Source: Lacibacter luteus
Lineage (GTDB): Bacteria > Bacteroidota > Bacteroidia > Chitinophagales > Chitinophagaceae
Direction: 5' to 3'
Length of the DNA: 64,000 nt
Assembly: GCF_004118265.1 (NCBI RefSeq)
Contig: NZ_SDHW01000007.1
Location: 1-64,000, forward strand
The notes beneath the pieces are model-generated. The model was not told the DNA's origin. It saw only the letters and a program-made list of their open reading frames with translations, and did no database searches. The position numbers and the translations under genes were made by a program. This document shows positions 43,512-52,576 of this stretch, one piece after another. Numbering within the stretch: position 1 is the stretch's first letter; each line of letters opens with the position of its first letter.

Positions 43512-45146
43512 ATGAAAAAACATATTCTATCACTGATGATTGCCGGGATATCTATTGCAACAACGGCATTAGCACAGTACCCTGTTATTCCACAACGTGT
43601 AGAAGATTCAGCAAATGCTGTTTACAGTCAGTATCAGCAACGTTCGAAAGAACAATGGAAAAAAGCAATGCTCGTTGTAGAGGCAGAAGCAAAGAATGGT
43701 AAACCATATATTCCCTGGGCAGCAAAGCCGGAAGATCTTCCACAAGCTTCTATACCTGCATTTCCGGGTGCAGAAGGTGGTGGTGCATTCAGCTTTGGTG
43801 GTCGTGGCGGTAAAGTGTATGTGGTTACTAATTTGAATGATGATGGCGAAGGAAGTTTTCGTTGGGCATGTGAGCAGGGTGGTGCACGTGTTGTTGTGTT
43901 TAACGTAGCAGGTATCATTCGTTTAAAAAGCCCGGTTAACATCAATGCTCCTTATATTACTATTGCCGGACAAACAGCTCCCGGTGATGGTGTGTGTATT
44001 GCTGGTGAAAGTGTGTTGATCAATACGCATGATGTTGTGATTCGTTATATGCGTTTCCGCAGAGGTGAAACAGAAGTCACTCGCCGTGATGATGCAATAG
44101 GTGGCAACGGTGTTGGAAATATTATTATCGATCATGTTTCTGCAAGCTGGGGATTAGATGAGAACATGAGCATGTATCGCCATGTGTACGACAGAGGTGG
44201 TGAAAAACAAGAGAAACTTCCTACAGTGAACATCACAATTCAGAATTCAATTTTCTCGGAAGCACTGGATACGTATAATCATTCATTCGGTAGCACTATT
44301 GGCGGATTAAACAGTACGTTCATGCGTAACCTTTGGGCCAATAACATCAGCCGCAATCCTTCTATTGGTATGTATGGCGACTTTGGTTTTGTGAACAATG
44401 TTATTTTCAACTGGTGGAACCGCAGTGCAGATGGTGGCGATAACAATTCCCGTTTTCAATTCATCAATAATTATTACAAGCCTGGTCCAATGACTCCGGC
44501 TGGTAAACCAATCAGCTATCGCATTTTGAAACCAGAGGCTGGTCGTGATAAAGCAAATGCCAATGTATATGGCAAGGCTTATGTTACAGGAAATATTGTG
44601 GAAGGCAACGAACGTGTAACAAAAGACAACTGGGATGGTGGCGTACAGGTTGAAGATAATGATGAAGGGGTTAAATATCTGAAGGATATTCGTGTAAACG
44701 AACCTTTCCCAATGGCGAAGGTTGTGATCATTCCAACCAAAGATGCGTACAATTATGTATTGGCAAATGTTGGCGCCACATTGCCTAAAAGAGATCCGGT
44801 TGATACACGTATCATTGAAACAGTAACAACAGGAAAGATCACTTACAAAGAAGGCGGGTTAACAGACATTGGCAAACAGTACATCAAAAGAAGATTGCCT
44901 TCTGATTCTTATAAGCAAGGTATTATTACACATCCATCGCAGGTGGGTGGTTATCCTGAATACAAAGGCACACCATACAAAGACAGTGATAACGATGGTA
45001 TGCCTGATGCATACGAAACGAAGAATGGATTGAATGCAAAAGATGCATCTGATGCGGGTAAGATCACAAAGAACGGCTACAGTAATATTGAAAACTATCT
45101 TAACAGCGTAGTGGACGAAAAAACGGTGAAGCCGGCACAGAAATAA
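43512..45146 (+). CDS. Secreted pectate lyase, family PL1 (copy 3)
   Basis: A 544-residue tandem paralog of copy 2, with the same N-terminal extension, PL1 beta-helix (FPGAEGGGAFSFGGRGGKV, TIAGQTAPGDGVCIAGES, IIDHVSASWGLDENMS) and DSDNDGMPDAYETKNGLN tail. Signal peptide ends TALAQ. The variable middle (PVTRRDD and the loop after MYRHVYD) differs from copy 2, which may alter substrate range or methyl-ester tolerance. ATG 43512 follows an A-rich leader; a TTG at 43488 is less likely. The beta-helix gene follows after 49 bp. Confidence 0.92.
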   Translation: MKKHILSLMIAGISIATTALAQYPVIPQRVEDSANAVYSQYQQRSKEQWKKAMLVVEAEAKNGKPYIPWAAKPEDLPQASIPAFPGAEGGGAFSFGGRGGKVYVVTNLNDDGEGSFRWACEQGGARVVVFNVAGIIRLKSPVNINAPYITIAGQTAPGDGVCIAGESVLINTHDVVIRYMRFRRGETEVTRRDDAIGGNGVGNIIIDHVSASWGLDENMSMYRHVYDRGGEKQEKLPTVNITIQNSIFSEALDTYNHSFGSTIGGLNSTFMRNLWANNISRNPSIGMYGDFGFVNNVIFNWWNRSADGGDNNSRFQFINNYYKPGPMTPAGKPISYRILKPEAGRDKANANVYGKAYVTGNIVEGNERVTKDNWDGGVQVEDNDEGVKYLKDIRVNEPFPMAKVVIIPTKDAYNYVLANVGATLPKRDPVDTRIIETVTTGKITYKEGGLTDIGKQYIKRRLPSDSYKQGIITHPSQVGGYPEYKGTPYKDSDNDGMPDAYETKNGLNAKDASDAGKITKNGYSNIENYLNSVVDEKTVKPAQK

Positions 45147-45195
45147 CTAAGGATTCAACACATACTGTTTGTATCTTATAACCAGTTTGAAAGGA

Positions 45196-48177
45196 ATGAA
45201 CGTGAAAAAAAAGACAGTATACCAGATTATCGTTTTAGTCAGCAGCTTATTCATGCAACAGGCTTTACTTGCGCAAAAGCAGGCAAAGCCTGTTCCTCCT
45301 TTATACAGTGAGAAAGGGAAATTAGTTTATACCCCGGATCAATCAGGTAACCGTATTCCTGATTTTTCTTATTGTGGTTATAAAGCATCAGAACAACCTA
45401 TACCAACTGTTGATGTGAAAGTAACAGTGCCTGCTAAACCAGGCGATGCTACTGCACGCATTCAGGCAGCGATTGATCATGTAAGTAAACTGCCGTTGGA
45501 TGCAAATGGTTTTCGTGGTGCGGTGTTGTTATTACCGGGCAGGCACGAAGTGTTGGGACAGTTACGTATTGCAGCATCAGGTGTAGTGTTGCGTGGAAGT
45601 GGAGTGAAGAATACGACTTTGGTTGGTGCAGGAACAGGAAGATTAGCGTTGATCAAAATTGTTGGGAAGAACACAATTTCAAAAGAACTCTCCGGTTTGA
45701 AAATAACAGACGCATATGTACCTGTGAATGCAATGAGTTTTCATGTAGATCAGATCAATATAAAGGATCACTCAAACAAGATCATTATTCGTCGTCCATC
45801 AACATCTAACTGGATCAACTTATTAGGTACTGATCATTTTGGTGGGGGTATTACAGCTCTTGGCTGGAAACCCGGTGAGAAAGACTTGTTCTTCGATCGC
45901 AGCATTACAAAAGTAGAAGGCAATACTGTTTATATTGATGCACCGATCACCACTGCGCTCGATACAACTTACGGTGGTGCTTCCGTTTATTTTTACAACA
46001 ACGATGGTCGCATTAATAATTGCGGCGTAGAAAATATTCAACTTGTTTCTACCTACAATCAATCAAATCCAAAAGATGAAGATCATCGTTGGAATGCGAT
46101 CAATATTGAAAATGCAGAAGATTGCTGGGTACGTCAAATAACCTTCCAGCATTTTGCAGGCAGTGCAGTAAGCGTATTGGAAACAAGCAAACGCATTACG
46201 GTTGAAGATTGTATTTCATTAGCACCTGTTTCAGAAATTGGCGGTCAACGTCGCTATACATTTTTAACTACAGGTCAGCAAACTTTGTTTCAACGTTGTT
46301 ATGCCGAATATGGTTATCATGATTTTGCTGTAGGTTTTTGTGCAGCAGGCCCCAATGCATTTGTTCAATGCGAATCAATTCTTCCTTACAGTTTTAGTGG
46401 TGCGATTGATAGTTGGGCTAGCGGAGTCTTGTTTGATGTAGTGAATGTAGACGGCAATGCATTACGTTTTGGTAATCGTTACCAGGATGCAAACGGCGCA
46501 GGTTGGGCAGCGGCCAACAGTGTATTCTGGAATTGTAGTGCAGCACGCATTGATTGTTACAAACCACCAACAGCACAAAACTGGGCCTTTGGTAGCTGGA
46601 GCCAGTTTGCAGGCGATGGTTATTGGAACGAAAGTAATAACAGCATTACACCAAGAAGTTTGTATTATGCACAGTTGCGTGAACGCATCAATAAAAATAT
46701 AGAAGCGCAGGCCCAGATCATGGATGTGCCAACAGAAGCAAGCAGTAGTCCATCTGTTGATGTTGCACAGGCACTTACAAAAGAGGCATCGAAACCAAGG
46801 CTTCAATTGAAACAATGGATTGAGCAAGCTGCTACACGTACAAAGATTTCTGTCGCCTATAATAATGTAAAAACGATTGATGAAGTTGGAGTGCAACAGA
46901 AACCAAAACCAACATTGGCACCTGCATTGCAAATCAAAAATGGTGTGTTGGTAAGAGGTGATGAATTGGTAACAGGCAAACGCATTAGTGTACAATGGTG
47001 GAGTGGTGGGTTGCAACCAAAAGATATTAAAGATGCAAGACCGCATATTACACGTTTTGTTCCCGGTCGTACAGGCAAAGGTTTAACGGATGATCTGAAC
47101 GAAGTGGTAACAGAAATGAAAGCAACAAATAATGTTGCCATTGAACACAACTATGGTTTGTGGTACGATAGAAGACGAGATGATCATGAACGCATCCGCC
47201 GTATGGATGGTGAAGTATGGCCGCCGTTTTATGAGTTACCATTTGCAAGAAGCGGAAAAGAAACAGCATGGGATGGGTTGAGTAAATACGATCTTACCAA
47301 ATACAATTTGTTTTATTGGAGCAGACTGAAACAGTTTGCAGATCTGGCCGATCAGAATGGTTTGATCCTGATGCACCAGAATTATTTTCAACACAACATC
47401 ATTGAAGCAGGCGCACACTATGCCGATTTTCCCTGGCGTACTGCCAACAATATCAACAACACCGGTTTTGTTGAACCTGTAAATTATGCAGGTGATAAAC
47501 GGATATTTTATGCTGAACAATTTTATGATCTGTCGAATCCCATTCGAAAAGAACTCCATAAAAAATACATTCGGCAATGTTTGTCAAATTTCAAAGACAA
47601 CAGCGGTGTTATTCAACTCATCAGTGAAGAATATACAGGGCCTCTTCATTTCGTAAAATTCTGGCTCGATGTAATTCGTGAATGGGAAAAGGAAACAGGA
47701 AAGCATCCGCTCATCGCTTTAAGTGTTACCAAAGATGTGCAGGATTCTATTTTGAGTATGCCTGCTTATGCGGCCGTAGTTGATATCATCGATATCCGTT
47801 ACTGGCATTACCAGGCCGATGGCACAGCGTATGCACCAAAAGGTGGAGAGAATCTTGCTCCCCGTCAGCATGCCCGTTTGCTCAAACCAAAGAAAACAAG
47901 TTTCGAACAGGTGTATCGTGCAGTAAAGGAATACCGCACAAAATATCCAACCAAAGCAGTTATTTACAGTGGTGATAGTTATCCTGAATTTTCAATGGCT
48001 TCGTTTATGGCCGGAGGAAGTATGCCGGTGTTGCCTGGAAATATGGATGCCACATTACTGAAAGCAGCAGTGGGTATGAAGCCGGTAACATCAACCACTG
48101 CCAATGAATATATTTTGAGTGATGGTAAGAACAGCATTGTTTATAATTCAGAAACAAGGAAACTGGAAAAGCGATAA
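45196..48177 (+). CDS. Large secreted beta-helix protein with C-terminal barrel-like domain
   Basis: A 993-residue protein with signal peptide ending ALLAQ. Residues ~60-480 form a right-handed parallel beta-helix (ATARIQAAIDHVSKLP at its cap, GVVLRGSGVKNTTLVG, NCGVENIQLVS, DCWVRQITFQHFAGSAVSV), the architecture of pectate lyases and GH28/GH141 enzymes. The second half (about 560-990) looks like an alpha/beta barrel with NVAIEHNYGLWYDRRRDDHERIRR and ISEEYTGPLHF. I cannot assign a CAZy family. The position between PL1 copies and an apiosidase-like gene argues for a role in rhamnogalacturonan breakdown. AAAGG stands 2 nt before ATG 45196. Confidence 0.7.
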   Translation: MNVKKKTVYQIIVLVSSLFMQQALLAQKQAKPVPPLYSEKGKLVYTPDQSGNRIPDFSYCGYKASEQPIPTVDVKVTVPAKPGDATARIQAAIDHVSKLPLDANGFRGAVLLLPGRHEVLGQLRIAASGVVLRGSGVKNTTLVGAGTGRLALIKIVGKNTISKELSGLKITDAYVPVNAMSFHVDQINIKDHSNKIIIRRPSTSNWINLLGTDHFGGGITALGWKPGEKDLFFDRSITKVEGNTVYIDAPITTALDTTYGGASVYFYNNDGRINNCGVENIQLVSTYNQSNPKDEDHRWNAINIENAEDCWVRQITFQHFAGSAVSVLETSKRITVEDCISLAPVSEIGGQRRYTFLTTGQQTLFQRCYAEYGYHDFAVGFCAAGPNAFVQCESILPYSFSGAIDSWASGVLFDVVNVDGNALRFGNRYQDANGAGWAAANSVFWNCSAARIDCYKPPTAQNWAFGSWSQFAGDGYWNESNNSITPRSLYYAQLRERINKNIEAQAQIMDVPTEASSSPSVDVAQALTKEASKPRLQLKQWIEQAATRTKISVAYNNVKTIDEVGVQQKPKPTLAPALQIKNGVLVRGDELVTGKRISVQWWSGGLQPKDIKDARPHITRFVPGRTGKGLTDDLNEVVTEMKATNNVAIEHNYGLWYDRRRDDHERIRRMDGEVWPPFYELPFARSGKETAWDGLSKYDLTKYNLFYWSRLKQFADLADQNGLILMHQNYFQHNIIEAGAHYADFPWRTANNINNTGFVEPVNYAGDKRIFYAEQFYDLSNPIRKELHKKYIRQCLSNFKDNSGVIQLISEEYTGPLHFVKFWLDVIREWEKETGKHPLIALSVTKDVQDSILSMPAYAAVVDIIDIRYWHYQADGTAYAPKGGENLAPRQHARLLKPKKTSFEQVYRAVKEYRTKYPTKAVIYSGDSYPEFSMASFMAGGSMPVLPGNMDATLLKAAVGMKPVTSTTANEYILSDGKNSIVYNSETRKLEKR

Positions 48178-48382
48178 CGCAGTGATGGAATAAATTACTG
48201 ACTTGATGGAAATATTTATCCTAATCTGAGTTTTTGCCTATGTAAAGTTACCTTTAAGAGTTGCCGGTTGCGGAGCCGTAGAGGTTGTTGAAAAGAGTTA
48301 ACGAAAGCCAATGACTTTGTTCCGGTTTTAAAGGATTCCATATTTTTTATTGCGGATTTCAATATCAGAAAGATTTTTAACG
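48178..48382. other. 205-bp gene-free gap
   Basis: Between the beta-helix protein and the apiosidase-like gene. I see no repeat copy, no convincing hairpin and no clear promoter element in it, only T-rich stretches before the next gene. Confidence 0.5.
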
Positions 48383-49792
48383 ATGAAGATTCTCTTACAA
48401 CGATTTGCTTCGGCTTCTCTGCAAATGGTCATTCTCAACATTGTCACTCTCTTATTTTGTTTACAAAGCCAGGCACAGGTTAAACAACTAAAAGTATCTG
48501 CCAATAAACGTTTCTTTCAAACCATTGATGGTAAACCATTCTTCTGGATCGGTGATACCGGCTGGTTATTATTTGTAAAATGCAGTCGTGAAGATGCGAT
48601 CAAATATCTTGAAACAAGAAAGCAACAAGGTTTTAACGTGGTGCAGGTAATGGTGCTGCACGACATGAACAATACAAAGAATGTGTATGGCGATTATGCA
48701 TTGATCAACGAGGATGCTTCAAAGCCAAATGTTACAAGGGGAAATAATTTTGCTGATACAACTGCTTACGATTATTGGGATCATGTTGATTTTATTGTGG
48801 ACGAAGCAGCGAAGCGTGGTATTTACATGGCAATGGTTCCTGTTTGGGGCAGCAATGTAAAAGGCGGTAAAGTAAATGCAAAGCAGGGTGAAGTGTATGC
48901 AACGTTTTTAGCCAACCGTTATAAAAACAGAACAAACATCATTTGGCTCAATGGTGGTGATGTAAGAGGAACAGAAGGATTGGATGTGTGGAAAGTGATT
49001 GGACCTACGATAAAAAAGCTCGACCCTAAACATTTGATGACTTATCATCCACGTGGCCGCACATCTTCCAGCGATTGGTTTCATAATGAAGCATGGCTTG
49101 ATTTCAATATGTTTCAAAGTGGGCATAAAAATTATACGCAGGATACCAGCAGCAACGAAACCAATCACTACGGCGAAGACAACTGGAAATTTATTGATGT
49201 TGATTACAACTTAAAACCGGTGAAGCCAACATTGGATGGCGAACCTTCTTATGAAAATATTCCACATGGCCTGCACGATAGTTTGCAGCCACGTTGGAAA
49301 GATGCAGACCTGCGTCGTTATGCTTACTGGAGTGTGTTTGCAGGTGGTGCAGGATTTACCTATGGCGAAAATGCAACGATGCAATTTAATAAAATGGGCG
49401 ATTGGACAGCCAACTATGGTGTAACCATGAACTGGAAACAGGCGGTAATATCACCCGGTGCAACGCAAATGGTTCATCTGAAAAAACTCATGCTGAGTAA
49501 ATCGTATTTTGATCGAGTACCTGCACAGGAATTGGTGGTTGACAGCGGCGAACGTTACAATCGGGTTGCTGCAACAAGAGGAACAAACTATGCAATGTTC
49601 TATGTGTACAATGGACGAAGCTTTACCATTGATGCAACGAAGCTGAGGTTTACTGCATCAAAAGCAAACTGGTTCAATCCGGCTAACGGTAAACAACAAC
49701 CGGTTGTAGGATATAAAAAGGATACAACAACTTTTGATCCTCCAGGTGAACAGAAAGACGGTAACGATTGGGTATTGATTTTAGAGAAATAA
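48383..49792 (+). CDS. GH140-like apiosidase (DUF4038 family)
   Basis: A 469-residue secreted protein (signal peptide ends QSQAQ). The TIM barrel of the DUF4038/apiosidase type begins QTIDGKPFFWIGDTGWLLF and shows Asp193 in IIWLNGGDVRG and Glu287 in TLDGEPSYENI, the expected catalytic pair. A C-terminal beta-sandwich (about 380-469: WFNPANGKQQPV) matches the domain that accompanies these barrels. GH140 enzymes such as B. thetaiotaomicron BT1012 release side chains linked through D-apiose from rhamnogalacturonan II. I start at ATG 48383 rather than TTG 48350. It is separated from the GH43 gene by 3 bp. Confidence 0.85.
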   Translation: MKILLQRFASASLQMVILNIVTLLFCLQSQAQVKQLKVSANKRFFQTIDGKPFFWIGDTGWLLFVKCSREDAIKYLETRKQQGFNVVQVMVLHDMNNTKNVYGDYALINEDASKPNVTRGNNFADTTAYDYWDHVDFIVDEAAKRGIYMAMVPVWGSNVKGGKVNAKQGEVYATFLANRYKNRTNIIWLNGGDVRGTEGLDVWKVIGPTIKKLDPKHLMTYHPRGRTSSSDWFHNEAWLDFNMFQSGHKNYTQDTSSNETNHYGEDNWKFIDVDYNLKPVKPTLDGEPSYENIPHGLHDSLQPRWKDADLRRYAYWSVFAGGAGFTYGENATMQFNKMGDWTANYGVTMNWKQAVISPGATQMVHLKKLMLSKSYFDRVPAQELVVDSGERYNRVAATRGTNYAMFYVYNGRSFTIDATKLRFTASKANWFNPANGKQQPVVGYKKDTTTFDPPGEQKDGNDWVLILEK

Positions 49793-49795
49793 GCC

Positions 49796-50719
49796 ATGCA
49801 TAGGAAATTATTAATTATTAATTGTTCATTATTAATTCTGCTGGCTTCTTGCAGTCGCAGGGCTTACCTGTTCACATCCTTTCACGAACCGGCCGATGCA
49901 GGTTTGCGGATGTTGTATAGTTATGATGGTAGAAACTGGACAGATCTTGATACAGTTCTTCTACAACCGAAAGTGGGTAACCAGAAAGTAATGCGTGATC
50001 CAAGCATGGTACAAGGGCCAGATGGTACATTTCATTTGGTGTGGACGAGTAGCTGGCGTGGCGATCTTGGTTTTGGTTATGCTTCGTCAAAAGATTTATT
50101 CAACTGGAGTGAACAGCAGTTTATTCCGGTGATGAAGAATGAGCCAACAACAGTCAATACATGGGCGCCTGAATTATTTTATGATGATGAACAAAAGCAA
50201 TACATCATTATCTGGGCAAGTTGTATTCCCGGCAGGTTTGAAAGAGGGATTGAAGAAGACAGCAACAATCATCGCATGTATGTGACCACGACACCTGATT
50301 TTAAAAGCTTCAGTGAAACAAAATTTTTTCTTGATCCGAAGTTCAGTGTAATTGATGCGGTAATTGTAAAACGGAAGAAAGATGATTATGTGTTGGTGTT
50401 GAAAGATAACACAAGACCGGAGCGAAATATTAAAGTAGCATTTGGTACATCGCCACTTGGACCATGGACAAATATTTCAAAACCATTCTCGGATAATTTT
50501 ACAGAAGGACCATCAGTAGTGAAGTTGAAAGATGAATGGCTGATCTATTTTGATTCGTACCGAAAGAAAATTTATGAAGCAGTTGCAACAAAAGACTTTG
50601 TGAAGTTTGAAAATGTAACGACAAAAGTAAAAGTACCGGAAGGGCATAAACACGGGACAATTGTAACAGTTAAAAAAAGAATTGCTCACAGATTGATCAG
50701 ATTAACACAGAAAAAATAA
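49796..50719 (+). CDS. GH43-like five-bladed propeller glycosidase, lipoprotein
   Basis: A 307-residue lipoprotein with lipobox LASC (Cys19). The three GH43 acidic residues are visible: Asp in VMRDPSMVQ, Asp in SVIDAVIV and Glu in TEGPSVVKL, with NTWAPELFYDD between them. Family members remove arabinofuranose, xylose or galactofuranose-like units. The signal sequence is encoded by an A/T repeat (TTATTAATTATTAATTG), and the last residues (AHRLIRLTQKK) by the left arm of repeat A6. The gene starts 3 bp after the apiosidase gene. Confidence 0.87.
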   Translation: MHRKLLIINCSLLILLASCSRRAYLFTSFHEPADAGLRMLYSYDGRNWTDLDTVLLQPKVGNQKVMRDPSMVQGPDGTFHLVWTSSWRGDLGFGYASSKDLFNWSEQQFIPVMKNEPTTVNTWAPELFYDDEQKQYIIIWASCIPGRFERGIEEDSNNHRMYVTTTPDFKSFSETKFFLDPKFSVIDAVIVKRKKDDYVLVLKDNTRPERNIKVAFGTSPLGPWTNISKPFSDNFTEGPSVVKLKDEWLIYFDSYRKKIYEAVATKDFVKFENVTTKVKVPEGHKHGTIVTVKKRIAHRLIRLTQKK

Positions 50720-50747
50720 ATCAGTGTACATCCGTGTGATCTGTGAG
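50684..50747. repeat. Family A palindromic repeat, copy 6 (encodes a C-terminus)
   Basis: GCTCACAGATTGATCAGATTAACACAG at the left, ATCCGTGTGATCTGTGAG at the right. The left arm is translated as the last 11 residues of the GH43 gene; the right end is 11 nt from ATG 50759. Confidence 0.87.
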
Positions 50748-50758
50748 AGAAAATAAAG

Positions 50759-52576
50759 ATGAAAAGAATTACTGTCATATTATTATTGATCTGTGCGAAC
50801 ATTTCGGCCCAGGACACAGTTCGCTACACAGGCACAACTTTATCCAACGTTGATTACCATCACGGACAATTATCGCCGGCAGTTGGTGTACACAATATTC
50901 AAACCATGCGAGCCAACCGTGCAGATACAGGCGCCACTTCATGGACGTACAATCATGCACCCATGCTGGCTTACTGGAACAACACATTTTATCTTGAATA
51001 CTTAAGCGATCCTGTTGGTGAGCATATTCCTCCGGGTCAAACATTATTACAATCATCAAAAGATGGTTACAACTGGAATTCACCCATTGTGATCTTTCCT
51101 CCATACAAAGTGCCCGATGGTTTTGTAAAACCGGGCAAGACAGACACAGCAAAGAATGTATACGCAGTGATGCATCAGCGGATGGGTTTTTACACATCAA
51201 AGTCGAAGCGTTTGTTTGCACTGGCGTTTTATGGAATCGTCATTGGGCAGAAAGATGATCCCAACGATGGTAACGGTATTGGTCGGGCGATACGTGAAAT
51301 AAAAGCAGATGGTAGTTTTGGCCCAATCCATTTTCTGCGGTATAATCATTCGTTCAATGAAAAGAATACTGCTTATCCGTTTTACAAATCATCAAAAGAC
51401 AAAGGCTTTGTTGCTGCATGTGATGAAATACTCAGCACTCCTTTGTTAATGATGCAGACGGTAGAAGAAGGAGATCGCAATGATCCGTTGATTCCTTTGC
51501 AGAAAGATTTCAAAGCATTCAACTATTATCATTTGCCTAATGGAAATGTAGTGGCACTCTGGAAATATGCATTGACAACAATCAGCAAAGACGAAGGCAA
51601 GACCTGGCAATACAATCCCACAAGAGCACCGGGCTTTGTCAACGCCAATGCCAAGATCTGGGGACAACGCACAACTGATGGCAAATATGCAACAGTATAC
51701 AATCCTTCTGAATTTCGCTGGCCTCTGGCTGTTAGTGTAAGTGATGATGGATTAAATTATAAAAACATGTTGCTGGTGAATGGCGAGATCACTTCCATGC
51801 GTTATGGTGGTGCGTATAAAAGTTATGGTCCACAGTATGTACGTGGCATCCAGGAAATGGATGGCAAACCAACCGATAATAATATGTGGGTGACCTACAG
51901 TGTGAACAAAGAAGATATGTGGGTGAGCCGTGTGCCTGTGCCGATCAAAGGAAAAGTAACAACGCCTGTAAACGATGTGTTCAATAATTTACCTGCAGGA
52001 AAAGAATTGAATGAATGGAATATTTACAGTCCGCTTTGGTGCAGGGTGAATATAGAAACACTCAACAATCAGAAAGTAGTGGCCTTGCACGATAGCGATC
52101 CGTTTGATTATGCGAAACTGGAACGCATTTTTCCTGAATCAAAAAATGTAACGGTTGAGTTTACCGTAAGTGCACAACAAACAAATGCCGGTAGTCTTGA
52201 AATTGAATTGCTTGATAAAAAGGGAACAGCCACACTTCGTTTGATGCTCGATTCAACCGGAAGCATTTTAACCAAACAAGGCTATCGCAACAAGAGCCTG
52301 GGTAAATACAAAGCAGGTGAACAACTCAATATCAAAATTGAATTAAATACCGCTACACGTTTTTATACCGTAACGATCAATAATGATAAACCGAATCTGA
52401 ATGTATTTTTCCAGCCGGTGGAATCAGTCGAACGATTATCATTCCGTACGGGAGCAGTGCGTCGCTTTCCTGATGCAGACACACCAACAGACCAGGATTA
52501 TGATCTGCCCGGCGCTGATGCCAAAGCAAAAGAAGCGGTTTATTATATTCATTCGGTAAAAACAAGAGGACTGTAA
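50759..52576 (+). CDS. Secreted beta-propeller protein of sialidase-like fold, unassigned
   Basis: A 605-residue protein with a short signal peptide (LLLICANISAQ). Residues 30-400 look like a six-bladed propeller: SWTYNHAPMLAYWNNTFYLEYLSDPVG, LLQSSKDGYNWNSP, TISKDEGKTWQY (an Asp-box). The last ~190 residues are a LamG-like beta-sandwich (NVTVEFTVSAQQTNAGSLEIELLDKKG). The family is often labelled exo-alpha-sialidase, but the Arg triad of true sialidases is not evident, and the context is pectin. I would not name a substrate. The stop overlaps the next start by one base (TAATG). Confidence 0.7.
   Translation: MKRITVILLLICANISAQDTVRYTGTTLSNVDYHHGQLSPAVGVHNIQTMRANRADTGATSWTYNHAPMLAYWNNTFYLEYLSDPVGEHIPPGQTLLQSSKDGYNWNSPIVIFPPYKVPDGFVKPGKTDTAKNVYAVMHQRMGFYTSKSKRLFALAFYGIVIGQKDDPNDGNGIGRAIREIKADGSFGPIHFLRYNHSFNEKNTAYPFYKSSKDKGFVAACDEILSTPLLMMQTVEEGDRNDPLIPLQKDFKAFNYYHLPNGNVVALWKYALTTISKDEGKTWQYNPTRAPGFVNANAKIWGQRTTDGKYATVYNPSEFRWPLAVSVSDDGLNYKNMLLVNGEITSMRYGGAYKSYGPQYVRGIQEMDGKPTDNNMWVTYSVNKEDMWVSRVPVPIKGKVTTPVNDVFNNLPAGKELNEWNIYSPLWCRVNIETLNNQKVVALHDSDPFDYAKLERIFPESKNVTVEFTVSAQQTNAGSLEIELLDKKGTATLRLMLDSTGSILTKQGYRNKSLGKYKAGEQLNIKIELNTATRFYTVTINNDKPNLNVFFQPVESVERLSFRTGAVRRFPDADTPTDQDYDLPGADAKAKEAVYYIHSVKTRGL

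Noticed and set aside
46462-47046. Long antisense reading frame inside the beta-helix gene
   Set aside because: Cysteine- and tryptophan-rich nonsense-like composition, no start context and no homology; shadow of the sense gene, as are the other minus-strand frames.
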